Source: Erwinia endophytica (GTDB lineage Bacteria; Pseudomonadota; Gammaproteobacteria; Enterobacterales; Enterobacteriaceae). From it: a stretch of DNA of 64,000 bases. This document shows, one piece after another, positions 49,854 through 60,030 of the stretch (positions are counted from its first letter, which is position 1; every line of letters begins with the position of its first letter). Under the pieces are notes generated by a model, which saw nothing but the letters and a program-made list of their open reading frames with translations, did no database searches and was not told the DNA's origin. The stretch covers positions 1-64,000 of the forward strand of contig NZ_RQVV01000052.1 in the NCBI RefSeq assembly GCF_009295515.1, given 5' to 3'. The translations under genes and the position numbers were made by a program.

Positions 49854-51164
49854 TTAACGGTTAACCAGTTTCGCCGGTAAAGCGATAACCAGCAGACAGC
49901 TTAACAACAGACAAACGGCAAAAAACCATAACGCGCCATTGCCGCTGCCGGTAAGATCCAGCGCGATACCCATGATCGAATTACTGACCAGTCCGGCGAT
50001 GTTGGCTATCGAGCAGGCTAGCGCAAATCCCGCCGCCGCCGCTGTACCTTTCAGGAAGGTCGCTGGCAGACTGAAGAAGACCGGCACCGCACCAATGATC
50101 ATCGCCTGGGCAATCGAAAACAGCAGCACGGTCATCATCACGTTTTGTGAGAAAAAGGTACTGGCTCCCATCGCCGCCGCGCCGACAATAAACGGCACGA
50201 TGATATGCCAGCGTCGTTCACGCATCCGATCCGAGCTCTTGCCCAGCACCAGCATACCGACCAGCGCCGCCAGACTGGGGATCGCGGTCAAATAACCAAT
50301 AGTGCGGATGTCGGTGGTTCCGGCTTTTTTAATAAAAGTCGGCATCCAGAAAGCCATCGCATAGGCACTGAGCAAAATGGAGAAATCGATCCCGCCCAGT
50401 ATCACCACACGAATATTCAACAGGCCATCACGCAGGCGATGTTTCACCCCTTTCGCCTGAGCTTCGTCACTATCCAGCTCACGCTGTATCGCCTGTTTTT
50501 CTTCCTCGCTAAGCCAGGTGGCGCTTACCACGTTGTTGGGCAGCAACCAGAAAGTCATCACCCCCAGTAGCATGCTCGGTATCCCTTCCAGCAGAAACAG
50601 CCATTGCCAGCCCTGCAGACCATAGACTTGATGAAAATGGCTCATGATCCAGCCGGAAACCGGCCCGCCAATCAGGCTGGAGAGCGGCAGCCCCAGCATA
50701 AACAACGCGATGATGCGGCTGCGACGCCAACTGGGGAACCATTTGGTGAGATAGAACAACACGCCCGGCAGAAAACCCGCTTCCGCAGCCCCCAGTAAGA
50801 AACGCACAATATAAAACTGCACCGGCGTTTTCACCAGCAGCGTGGCGGTGGAGAATATCCCCCAGGTTATCATGATGCGCGCAATCCAGACCTTTGCGCC
50901 AACACGTTGCAGGATCAGATTACTCGGTACTTCAAACAAAATGTAGCCAACAAAAAACAGCCCGGCGCCGAAACCAAACGCCGTTTCGCTCAATGACAGG
51001 TCACTGGCCATTTGCAGCTTCGCCAGGCCAATGTTAATGCGATCGAGATAAGCCGCCAGGTAACATAAACAGAGAAAAGGGATCAACTTCCAGGTGATTT
51101 TACGATAGATAGCGGCAGTGTCCTCGGCTGCCAACACAGCAGGACGGGTTGTAGCAACAGTCAT
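49854..51164 (-). CDS. nicT: Nicotinate transporter, MFS ACS family
   Basis: 436 residues with 12 membrane segments. The anion:cation symporter pattern is clear: CYLAAYLDRINIGLAKLQM, GYILFEVPSNLILQRVGAKV, and the long central loop with DEAQAKGVKHR. Pseudomonas NicT is of this family and imports nicotinate or 6-hydroxynicotinate. It is the last gene of nicC-nicD-nicF-nicT, 102 bases after nicF, with GGAGAAAATC upstream of the start. The substrate is inferred from the operon. Confidence 0.88.
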   Translation of the reverse strand: MTVATTRPAVLAAEDTAAIYRKITWKLIPFLCLCYLAAYLDRINIGLAKLQMASDLSLSETAFGFGAGLFFVGYILFEVPSNLILQRVGAKVWIARIMITWGIFSTATLLVKTPVQFYIVRFLLGAAEAGFLPGVLFYLTKWFPSWRRSRIIALFMLGLPLSSLIGGPVSGWIMSHFHQVYGLQGWQWLFLLEGIPSMLLGVMTFWLLPNNVVSATWLSEEEKQAIQRELDSDEAQAKGVKHRLRDGLLNIRVVILGGIDFSILLSAYAMAFWMPTFIKKAGTTDIRTIGYLTAIPSLAALVGMLVLGKSSDRMRERRWHIIVPFIVGAAAMGASTFFSQNVMMTVLLFSIAQAMIIGAVPVFFSLPATFLKGTAAAAGFALACSIANIAGLVSNSIMGIALDLTGSGNGALWFFAVCLLLSCLLVIALPAKLVNR

Positions 51165-51266
51165 GATTTTCTCCGGGTGAAATAACCCCTGATGGGCGTG
51201 TTGTTATACGTTTCTCATCCGTCGAAACGTGCTCTTTTGCATACTCCGTGCAGGTGAATAGCGCCT

Positions 51267-51905
51267 TTAACAGGCGCTGAGATTCCCGAGATACGCCAGC
51301 ACTGCGGCTTTGGAGACCACATCGCCATATTTACTATCAATATCAAACAGATTGGCTTCATGCGGTGCGGCGTGACGATCGCCCACGCATTCACGCACAA
51401 CCATGGCGCGAAAGCCATATTGCAAAGCATCGACCGCGCTGGCGCGCACGCAGCCGCTGGTAGAACACCCGGCGATGATCAGGGTATCGATACCTTCGTT
51501 CACCAGCAGTGGGGCCAGCGCGGTACCAAAAAAGGCGCTGGCATATTGCTTGGTGATCACCACTTCATCCGCTAATGGCAATACTTCCGGACAGAACGCA
51601 GCCAGAGGATGACCTTCCACCATGTCGCGCATCACTGGCGCTTTCTGCACCCAACGACCGCCATCACGCTGATGCTGTGGGTGATAACGAATCTGGCTAT
51701 GCACCACCGGAATGGCATAGCGACGGGCGGTTTCCAGTAACGTTTGCGCTTCCTGTACCGCCACCACCACGCCCGGAGCAAACAACGGTGCCCCCGGCGT
51801 GGTATAGCCCTGTAGAAAATCGACCATCAGCAAGGCCGGATGTTTACCAAAACCGATGCGGTTCCCCCAGACACCGGCGTAATTTTCACTGGCACTTTGT
51901 GTCAT
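51267..51905 (-). CDS. nicF: Maleamate amidohydrolase
   Basis: 212 residues, cysteine-hydrolase (isochorismatase-like) family. The triad is visible: Asp29 in LLMVDFLQGY, Lys119 in VVITKQYASAFFGT, Cys152 in GCSTSGCVRASA. It converts maleamate to maleate and ammonia, step five of aerobic nicotinate breakdown. AAGGAG precedes the start. It lies 90 bases after nicD in the same operon. Confidence 0.92.
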   Translation of the reverse strand: MTQSASENYAGVWGNRIGFGKHPALLMVDFLQGYTTPGAPLFAPGVVVAVQEAQTLLETARRYAIPVVHSQIRYHPQHQRDGGRWVQKAPVMRDMVEGHPLAAFCPEVLPLADEVVITKQYASAFFGTALAPLLVNEGIDTLIIAGCSTSGCVRASAVDALQYGFRAMVVRECVGDRHAAPHEANLFDIDSKYGDVVSKAAVLAYLGNLSAC

Positions 51906-51995
51906 CAGTATTTCTCCTTACCCATCACCGGAGGTGTGAGGTTTCCGTGGTGATGTTGGCATTTGGCACACTCTGCCCGATGCGATATTGGCGCG

Positions 51996-52816
51996 TCATG
52001 ACTGAGCGTCCACGTGCAGGGGAACGCCGAGGAAAGACCCAAAGGCCGTGAAGAAACCGGGGAAATTATCCCAGGGGATCATATGTCCGGCGTTTTCAAC
52101 GTGAACGATTGCAATAGAAGGCAATAGCGTGCGGATCTCTGCTTCATCTTCCGCCTGAATGACCCCGCCTTTGCCTGCCACCATAAGTAGCGTTTTGGCT
52201 GGGATCTGCGGGAAATATTGATGAATATCGAGCTGGTGAAAGTCGTCATAAGCTCGGCGGATCGCCGGTTCATAGCAAGTCGGCAGCCATTCGGCACGTA
52301 ACTGGCGCTGTTCTTCCGTCCAGCTCGGGCAATATTTCTTCATCGCTTCAGCATCCATGCCCTGCTCTGACTCGCGGATCGAATCCTGATACCATGGCCA
52401 CAGCCCCGGATAGTGACGACGGCCTGGCCCCGAAACAGGTGGATCAATCAACGACAGCGACAACACGCCATCCGGTTGTTTTACCGCTGCGCGGATGATA
52501 AAACGCGCCCCCATCGAATGGCCGACCAGGTGATACTGTTGCAGCCCCAATGCTTGCGCAAAGGCATTGATGTCATCGGCACAGCATTCGCTGCCGTAAT
52601 CCAGCCCCTCGCCGCTACTGGATAAACCGCGACCACGCACATCCAGTACCCAGGTATCAAACTGCTGACCAAACACTTCCGCGACAAAACCCCAGGTGAT
52701 CGCCGGGCTGGTAATCCCGGGTACCAGGATCAGCGCCGGGCCTTTGCCACCGTAACGCAGATAGTGCTGGCGAATGCCGTTGGCCTGAACCTGGCCGCCG
52801 TACAGATAATGACTCA

Positions 52817-52817
<1 letters not shown>
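51996..52817 (-). CDS. nicD: N-formylmaleamate deformylase
   Basis: 273 residues, alpha/beta hydrolase. Ser101 in LVGHSMGARF, Asp125 in SLIDPPVSGP and His245 in ENAGHMIPWDN fall exactly at the catalytic positions known for Pseudomonas putida NicD. It hydrolyses N-formylmaleamate to maleamate and formate. Its ATG overlaps the nicC stop (TGATG), so translation is coupled. Confidence 0.93.
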
Positions 52818-53971
<1,154 letters not shown>

Positions 53972-54031
53972 TTAAGACTCACACTTAATTGAAGGTATAC
54001 CCTGCATTATTTTTTCGCCCCACCCTGAAAA

Positions 54032-54049
54032 ATGAAGCGTACACACTAT
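54032..54049. promoter_or_regulatory. Proposed NicR operator, nicC side
   Basis: ATGAAGCGTACACACTAT. It shares 15 of 18 bases with the copy at 54209 and has the imperfect dyad AGYGTA/CACT. It lies 70 bases upstream of nicC. A MarR-type operator is inferred from the repeat and from nicR in the cluster. Confidence 0.6.
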
Positions 54050-54208
54050 TTTATCTAAAAAATTTCGCTTTCATGTTATGTCATGTCTATGGGCTATTCT
54101 CCGCATGGAATGATGTTAGACACAGTATTTACGCCGCGTTAAATAGGCTTTTCTTATGGAAAGAAGAAATGCTTGCACTCTTATCAGGAACGCGTCTATA
54201 ACAAAAAC

Positions 54209-54226
54209 ATGAAGTGTATTCACTAT
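54209..54226. promoter_or_regulatory. Proposed NicR operator, nicX side
   Basis: ATGAAGTGTATTCACTAT, with the dyad AGTG-TATT-CACT. It lies 60 bases upstream of the nicX start and 177 bases from the matching site at 54032, so each divergent promoter has one copy in the 324-base gap. Confidence 0.6.
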
Positions 54227-54286
54227 AAATGGCTGATATTTTGAGCAGTGGATATTCTCTGTCGTCTAACCTGAGAGGACCCCGTA

Positions 54287-55339
54287 ATGGCTGTAAATCA
54301 GAGTCAGTTAGGCCAGATGTTTGAACAGGTATTACGTCTGTCTAACGTTGATGCGACACAGAGCGTCGCCATTTTGAAAAGTCACTATTCTGATGCACGT
54401 ACCGTGCAAGCCGCGACCGATGCTGCACTCAGATTGGGCGCAAAAGTGTATTGCGTTGAGCTGCCAGCTTTTAACCATCCCACCGCGATGGGCAACGATA
54501 TGACCGCCTATTGCGGCGATACCGCGCTGACCGGCAACATCGCTGCTCAGCGGGCGCTGGAAGCGGCGGATCTGGTTGTCGATACCATGATGCTGCTGCA
54601 CTCTCCAGAGCAGGAACAAATCCTCAAAACCGGTACGCGTATCCTTCTGGCCGTTGAACCACCGGAAGTATTGGCACGAATGTTGCCAACCGAAGAAGAC
54701 AAATCGCGTGTACTGGCCGCCGCCGCCGTACTGGAAAAAGCGCGCATGATGACCGTGAAATCGTCGGCGGGTAGCGATTTTCGTGCCCCACTGGGACAGT
54801 ATCCGACCGTCACCGAATATGGTTACGCCGATGAACCAGGCCGCTGGGATCACTGGCCGAGCGGTTTCCTGTTTACCTGGCCGAATGAAGAGCAGGCCGA
54901 AGGGGTACTGGTGTTGGAAGTGGGCGACATCCTGCTGCCTTTTAAGTCCTATGCCCGTGAACGTATCACGCTGGAAATTGAACAAGGTTTTGTCACCAGG
55001 ATCCACGGTGGGTTTGAGGCGGAATATCTGCGCGATTACATGCGCTACTTCAACGATCCTGATGTGTATGGCATTTCGCATATCGGTTGGGGATTGCAAC
55101 CGCGCGCGCAGTGGACGGCGATGGGGTTGTACGACAAAAACGACGGCATGTGTATGGATGCCCGCGCATTTTACGGCAACTTCCTGTTCTCTACCGGTCC
55201 CAATACCGAAGTTGGCGGTAAACGTAAAACCCCCTGTCATATGGATATCGCATTGCGCCGCTGCGATATCAACGTCGATGATCTGCTGGTGGTGGCAGAA
55301 GGCGAAGTCGTGGCGCCGGAGGCTTCACGCGCTCATTAA
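54287..55339 (+). CDS. nicX: 2,5-dihydroxypyridine 5,6-dioxygenase
   Basis: 350 residues, as in P. putida NicX. The Fe(II) ligands fall on the known positions: His265 in GISHIGWGLQP, His318 and Asp320 in TPCHMDIALRR. It opens the ring of 2,5-dihydroxypyridine to N-formylmaleamate. GAGAGGA precedes the start. First gene of the plus-strand arm; a hairpin separates it from nicR. Confidence 0.95.
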   Translation: MAVNQSQLGQMFEQVLRLSNVDATQSVAILKSHYSDARTVQAATDAALRLGAKVYCVELPAFNHPTAMGNDMTAYCGDTALTGNIAAQRALEAADLVVDTMMLLHSPEQEQILKTGTRILLAVEPPEVLARMLPTEEDKSRVLAAAAVLEKARMMTVKSSAGSDFRAPLGQYPTVTEYGYADEPGRWDHWPSGFLFTWPNEEQAEGVLVLEVGDILLPFKSYARERITLEIEQGFVTRIHGGFEAEYLRDYMRYFNDPDVYGISHIGWGLQPRAQWTAMGLYDKNDGMCMDARAFYGNFLFSTGPNTEVGGKRKTPCHMDIALRRCDINVDDLLVVAEGEVVAPEASRAH

Positions 55340-55356
55340 TCTTGCGCAGGGAGTGG

Positions 55357-55394
55357 CTGTCAGCACAGTGACAATGCATTACACTGCCTGACAG
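55357..55394 (+). terminator. Hairpin between nicX and nicR
   Basis: CTGTCAG pairs with CTGACAG, and inside it CAGTG pairs with CACTG, followed by TTTACG. The U-run is short. It could be a partial terminator reducing expression of the nicR-nicA-nicB genes, or, because of its AGTG/CACT arms, an additional NicR site. Confidence 0.5.
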
Positions 55395-55417
55395 TTTACG
55401 GGGAAAAGGACCTTTTT

Positions 55418-55879
55418 ATGGCGCATGACGACACCTCTCCTGAGGGGGAACATTACGACTACACCGAGCAGGTCGGCCATTTGTTGCGCAAGGTTTATCA
55501 GCGCCATGTGGCCATTTTTCAGCAACATATCGGCGATTCACAGATTACAGCCGTGCAATTTATTACGCTCTGCGCGCTACGTGATCACGGCCCCAGCGCC
55601 CAGAACGATCTGGTGCGCTATACCGCCGTCGATCAGGCCACGATCCGCGGCGTGGTTGAACGATTGAAAGCGCGTGGTCTGGTCAGTCTCGGCCCTGACC
55701 CGACCGACAAGCGCAAGGTGATTGTGATGCTGACCACCGCCGGACAGACACTGATCCAGCACACCACCGCCAACGCGCTGCGTATCACTGAAATGACATA
55801 TGGGCAGCTAAACCCCGCTGAACGGGTCGCGCTGGTTTATCTACTCAGGAAAATGCTGGACGACATGAGCCAGCCATAA
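55418..55879 (+). CDS. nicR: MarR-family regulator of nicotinate catabolism
   Basis: 153 residues. The winged helix-turn-helix lies at about residues 45-110: LRDHGPSAQNDLVRY, then ATIRGVVERLKARGLVSLGP and the wing DPTDKRKVIVMLT. In Pseudomonas, NicR represses the nic genes and is released by 6-hydroxynicotinate; BpsR plays the same role in Bordetella. It lies inside the plus-strand operon, so it probably controls itself too. Confidence 0.9.
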   Translation: MAHDDTSPEGEHYDYTEQVGHLLRKVYQRHVAIFQQHIGDSQITAVQFITLCALRDHGPSAQNDLVRYTAVDQATIRGVVERLKARGLVSLGPDPTDKRKVIVMLTTAGQTLIQHTTANALRITEMTYGQLNPAERVALVYLLRKMLDDMSQP

Positions 55880-55893
55880 CCCGGGGCGACTGA

Positions 55894-55912
55894 ACCGCCT
55901 CGGTAAGGCGGT
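55894..55912 (+). promoter_or_regulatory. Hairpin covering the nicA ribosome binding site
   Basis: ACCGCCT pairs with AGGCGGT around a five-base loop. The 3' arm holds AAGG, the only Shine-Dalgarno-like sequence before the nicA ATG at 55917. Folding would hide it, so nicA translation may depend on ribosomes arriving from nicR. Confidence 0.5.
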
Positions 55913-55916
55913 AACA

Positions 55917-56450
55917 ATGAACATGATGGCACCGCAGTCTGCCACCCCGGTTTCACCTGTAGGTTTATGCTGTTATGCCTTGACGGTTAATGGCGAAGCA
56001 AAGGAAGTGACCAGCTACCGTGATACGTCTTTATTGCTGGTATTGCGTAATGAATTGCATCTCAATGGCCCTAAGTATGGTTGTGGTCTGGGTGAATGCG
56101 GCGCCTGTACCGTGATGATTGATGGCATTGCCGCCCGCGCCTGTGTCATCCCCGCCTATGGCGTACGACAGCGAGCCATTACCACCCTCGAAGGCCTGGG
56201 CCAGCGCGATGCGCTGCATCCGGTACAACAGGCGTTTATTGAACAACAGGCCGCGCAATGTGGTTACTGCCTTAATGGCATGATCATGACCACCGCCGCG
56301 TTATTGCGCGCCCACCCCTGTCCCAGCGATCAACACATTCGCTCAGCGCTCAGCGGAAATCTGTGCCGCTGTGGCACCCATCAGGAAATCCTCTGCGCCG
56401 TGAAACGGGCGGTACAACTCTGCCTGCAACAGCCGGGGACGCAACCATGA
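55917..56450 (+). CDS. nicA: Nicotinate dehydrogenase, small [2Fe-2S] subunit
   Basis: 177 residues. The plant-ferredoxin-type cluster uses Cys56, Cys61, Cys64 and Cys76 (YGCGLGECGACTV). The second cluster uses Cys115, Cys118, Cys150 and Cys152 (QCGYCLNGM and NLCRCGTH). It passes electrons from the Mo centre of NicB. The stop overlaps the nicB start (ATGA). The N-terminal extension before ALTVNGE is unusual in length, so one of the later ATGs could be used. Confidence 0.93.
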   Translation: MNMMAPQSATPVSPVGLCCYALTVNGEAKEVTSYRDTSLLLVLRNELHLNGPKYGCGLGECGACTVMIDGIAARACVIPAYGVRQRAITTLEGLGQRDALHPVQQAFIEQQAAQCGYCLNGMIMTTAALLRAHPCPSDQHIRSALSGNLCRCGTHQEILCAVKRAVQLCLQQPGTQP

Positions 56451-59400
56451 ATCATTCTGCAATCCCGACACAGCAACAACTGCTGAATGCTGACAATGTG
56501 CTATTGATAGTCGATGAGGTACAGCCGCCGCCGGGCCTGGTACCGAAAGGCCAGACACCGGCACTCAAACCGAAAGAACTGGCACTGTTCCTGGCGATTG
56601 ATGGGAGTGGGCAGGTCTGGGCGTTCAACGGCCATGTCGATCTTGGCACTGGGGTAAAAACCGCGCTGACGCAAATCGTCGCGGAGGAACTGAATCTGCG
56701 CCTGGATCAAGTGCAAATGGTACTGGGCGATACCCTGCGCGTACCAAACCAGGGAGCGACGATTGCCAGCGCCACCTTACAGATTTCCGCGGTACCCCTA
56801 CGTAAAGCGGCCGCCGAAGCGCGTCGCTGGCTGACACAGCAGGCTGCAACCCGTTTACAGGTTGCGGCCAACGACTTACGCCTCGATGCCGGTGAATTCC
56901 GTCTGGCGAACGGAGCCTGCCTGAGCTTTGCCGAACTGGTCAATGGCCAGCGTTGCCAGATCCCCCTTTCTGATGAGGTCCCGCTCAAACCCACCAGTGA
57001 CTACCGCCTGGTCGGCACCAGTTCACCGCGGGTCGATATCCCGGCGAAAGCCACTGGCGAACTGACCTGGGTCCATGATCTGCGTTTGCCGGGGATGCTG
57101 CATGGTCGGGTGATCCGCCCCCCTTATGCAGGTTATGACAGCGGGCCATTTGTCGGGACTTCATTACTCAGCATTGATGAACGTTCGATTGCACATCTTG
57201 ATGGCATCGTTAAAGTGGTGCAAATCGCCGATTTTGTCGGCGTGGTGGCGGAACGTGAAGATCAAGCCATCGCCGCGATGGAAGCCCTGCAAGTACACTG
57301 GAAACCCTGGCAGCACCTGCTGCCGGATATGCGCGATGTGGAAAAAGCGATCCGCGATAACCCGCGAACGTCACGGGTAGTACACGATACCGGCGCAGTC
57401 GATGCGGCGTTGGATAACCTCGCACAGCGCTTTACCCGTCACTACGTCTGGCCTTATCAGTTACACGCTTCCATCGGGCCGTCCTGCGCTGTCGCCGACT
57501 ATCACACCACGAATTTACAGGTATGGAGCGGTACACAGAATCCGCATTTACTGCGCGCCGATCTCGCCTGGTTGCTGGAAATGCCAGAAAACGCGATTGA
57601 GGTGAACCGCATGGAAGCGGCCGGGTGCTATGGCCGCAACTGTGCGGATGATGTCGCAGCGGACGCGGCGCTGTTATCCCGTGCCGTTGGTCAACCGGTA
57701 CGAGTGCAACTGACCCGCGCCCAGGAACACGTTTGGGAGCCGAAAGGCACCGCGCAATTGATGGATGTGGACGGCGGCCTGGATGCAGCAGGCAATCCGC
57801 AGGTGTATGATTTCACCACCGCCTATCCTTCCAACGGCGCCCCCACGCTGGCGCTGTTGTTGACCCAACGCGTCGAACCGCTGGCGCAGGCCTATGAAAT
57901 GGGTGACCGTACCTCAATCCCCCCCTACGACTTTCCGCATCTGCGCGTCACCATTGAAGATATGGCGCCGCTGGTACGTGCGTCGTGGATGCGCGGAGTG
58001 TCTGCGCTGCCAAACACCTTCGCCCATGAATCCTATATGGATGAGCTGGCTCATGCTGCAGGTGTCGACCCGGTGGAATACCGCCTGCGTTACATTAAAG
58101 ACCCGCGCGCCGTCGAACTGATTCGCTCTACCGCCGGGCGGGCGGGCTGGACACCGCGTACTGAGCCGATGCAGCAGAACAGCGAGCCAGGCGTCTTACG
58201 TGGCCGCGGCTTCGCCTATGCCCGCTATATCCACAGTAAGTTCCCCGGTTTCGGCGCGGCGTGGGCGGCGTGGGTCGCGGATGTCGCCATCGATAAACAA
58301 AGCGGCGAGATTGCGGTCACCCGTATTACCGTCGGTCATGATGCGGGATTAATGGTTAATCCTGATGGTGTGAAGCACCAGATCCATGGCAATGTGATCC
58401 AGTCCACCAGCCGGGTGCTGAAAGAGCAGGTGACGATTGAAAGCAATATCATCGCCAGCCAGGAATGGGGCAGCTATCCGATCCTCACCTTCCCGGAAGT
58501 TCCCGATATCGATGTGATGATGGTGCCGCGTCCCGATGACCCTCCGTTGGGTGCGGGAGAATCCGCGTCGGTACCCAGCGCCGCCGCCATCGCAAATGCG
58601 GTGTTTGACGCCACGGGTATCCGCTTTCGCGAACTGCCGATTACCTCGGAAAAACTGCGCCAGGCGCTGAACGGACCGGATCCGCGGCCAGAAGCGCCGT
58701 TACCGCCCCCTGCGCGTAAAAAAAACCGTCGCCGTAAATGGGCCTTCGGCGGCGCGGCGGGGTTACTTGGCGCGGCGATAGGGATCGCCACGAATGCCCT
58801 GCCATGGCGTGCGGCTATCGCACCGGTCACGCCGCTCCCCGCCAGCAGTTGGTCCGTGGAGATGTTGGAACATGGCCGACAGATCGCCGCTGCCGGTGAC
58901 TGCGCGGTCTGCCATACCCGCGCGGGTGGGGCCACTAACGCGGGTGGTCTGAAAATGGACACGCCGTTTGGCACTCTGTTTTCCAGCAATATCACGCCAG
59001 ATAAGAACACCGGCATCGGCAACTGGTCCTTTAACGCCTTTGACCGCGCCATGCGTCAGGGCATCAGCCGCGACGGTCATCATCTCTATCCGGCGTTTCC
59101 CTACACCGCGTTTCGTCAATTGAGCGAAAGTGATATGCAGGCGTTATATGCCTGGCTGATGTCGCAACCGGCGGTTGAACAGGCACCGATCGCCAATGAA
59201 ATGCGCTTTCCGTTCAATATGCGCTTCCTGATGGCGGGCTGGAATGCGCTGTATCTGCGTAGCGGCGAATATCAGTACAATCCCGGTAAAAGCGCTGAAT
59301 GGAACCGGGGCGCCTATCTGGTCAATGCCGCCGGTCACTGTGGAGCCTGCCATTCCCCACGAAATCGGCTGGGCGCAGAGCAAGGCGGCGATCAGTTTCT

Positions 59401-60016
59401 TGCGGGAGGGTGGGTTGATGGCTGGGAAGCGCCGGCGCTTAATCAGCTCAGCAAAGCGCCGCAACCCTGGACCGCCGCCTCGCTCTACCACTATTTGCGC
59501 ACAGGCTATGACGACAACCATGGCGTCGCTGCCGGTCCGATGGCGCCAGTGGTCAGCCATCTCGCCACATTACCTGAAGCTGATGTCCGGGCGATGGCGA
59601 GTTATCTGGCGGATATGAATCAACCGGCGGAGGGCATGGAATCAGTGGTGCCCTCCCCGGCCAAACCGGCCTGGAACACCGCCGCGGGCGAACGACTGTT
59701 TAATGGCGCATGCCTGGCCTGTCACAGTGCCCGCGACGGTGGACCGCAGTTGTTTGGCGTTAGCCCATCCATGGCCAACAGCAGCAGCCTGACCAGCGCC
59801 ACACCGGATAACCTGTTGCAAGTGGTGCTGCACGGTATCGATCAGCCCGCTACCGATGAACTGGGCTATATGCCCGGCTTCGCCGCCAGCCTGTCGGATC
59901 AACAGGTGGCAGACATCGCCGCGTATCTGCGCCAGCGTTACGCGCCTGACCAGCCGGCCTGGACTGACTTAACGGAAAAAGTCGCTCAGGTGCGCGCCCA
60001 CCCCAGCAACCATTAG
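56447..60016 (+). CDS. nicB: Nicotinate dehydrogenase, large molybdenum and cytochrome c subunit
   Basis: 1189 residues, starting at the ATG that overlaps the nicA stop. Residues 1-750 are a xanthine-dehydrogenase-like Mo domain (GHVDLGTGVKTALTQIVAEE, ASWMRGVSALPNTFAHESYM, DDPPLGAGESASVPSAAAI). A hydrophobic segment at about 765-785 follows a basic stop (ARKKNRRRK). Three haem c sites come next: CAVCH at 819, CGACH at 965 and CLACH at 1089. This is the P. putida NicB architecture (1187 residues). Nicotinate is hydroxylated to 6-hydroxynicotinate and electrons go to the respiratory chain. Haem attachment requires the cytochrome part to be periplasmic. Confidence 0.94.
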   Translation: MNHSAIPTQQQLLNADNVLLIVDEVQPPPGLVPKGQTPALKPKELALFLAIDGSGQVWAFNGHVDLGTGVKTALTQIVAEELNLRLDQVQMVLGDTLRVPNQGATIASATLQISAVPLRKAAAEARRWLTQQAATRLQVAANDLRLDAGEFRLANGACLSFAELVNGQRCQIPLSDEVPLKPTSDYRLVGTSSPRVDIPAKATGELTWVHDLRLPGMLHGRVIRPPYAGYDSGPFVGTSLLSIDERSIAHLDGIVKVVQIADFVGVVAEREDQAIAAMEALQVHWKPWQHLLPDMRDVEKAIRDNPRTSRVVHDTGAVDAALDNLAQRFTRHYVWPYQLHASIGPSCAVADYHTTNLQVWSGTQNPHLLRADLAWLLEMPENAIEVNRMEAAGCYGRNCADDVAADAALLSRAVGQPVRVQLTRAQEHVWEPKGTAQLMDVDGGLDAAGNPQVYDFTTAYPSNGAPTLALLLTQRVEPLAQAYEMGDRTSIPPYDFPHLRVTIEDMAPLVRASWMRGVSALPNTFAHESYMDELAHAAGVDPVEYRLRYIKDPRAVELIRSTAGRAGWTPRTEPMQQNSEPGVLRGRGFAYARYIHSKFPGFGAAWAAWVADVAIDKQSGEIAVTRITVGHDAGLMVNPDGVKHQIHGNVIQSTSRVLKEQVTIESNIIASQEWGSYPILTFPEVPDIDVMMVPRPDDPPLGAGESASVPSAAAIANAVFDATGIRFRELPITSEKLRQALNGPDPRPEAPLPPPARKKNRRRKWAFGGAAGLLGAAIGIATNALPWRAAIAPVTPLPASSWSVEMLEHGRQIAAAGDCAVCHTRAGGATNAGGLKMDTPFGTLFSSNITPDKNTGIGNWSFNAFDRAMRQGISRDGHHLYPAFPYTAFRQLSESDMQALYAWLMSQPAVEQAPIANEMRFPFNMRFLMAGWNALYLRSGEYQYNPGKSAEWNRGAYLVNAAGHCGACHSPRNRLGAEQGGDQFLAGGWVDGWEAPALNQLSKAPQPWTAASLYHYLRTGYDDNHGVAAGPMAPVVSHLATLPEADVRAMASYLADMNQPAEGMESVVPSPAKPAWNTAAGERLFNGACLACHSARDGGPQLFGVSPSMANSSSLTSATPDNLLQVVLHGIDQPATDELGYMPGFAASLSDQQVADIAAYLRQRYAPDQPAWTDLTEKVAQVRAHPSNH

Positions 60017-60030
60017 CACGGAGGAGATTT

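Noticed and set aside
54332-55240. A 302-codon open frame antisense to nicX
   Set aside because: nicX is certain by active-site residues; the antisense peptide has no recognisable pattern.
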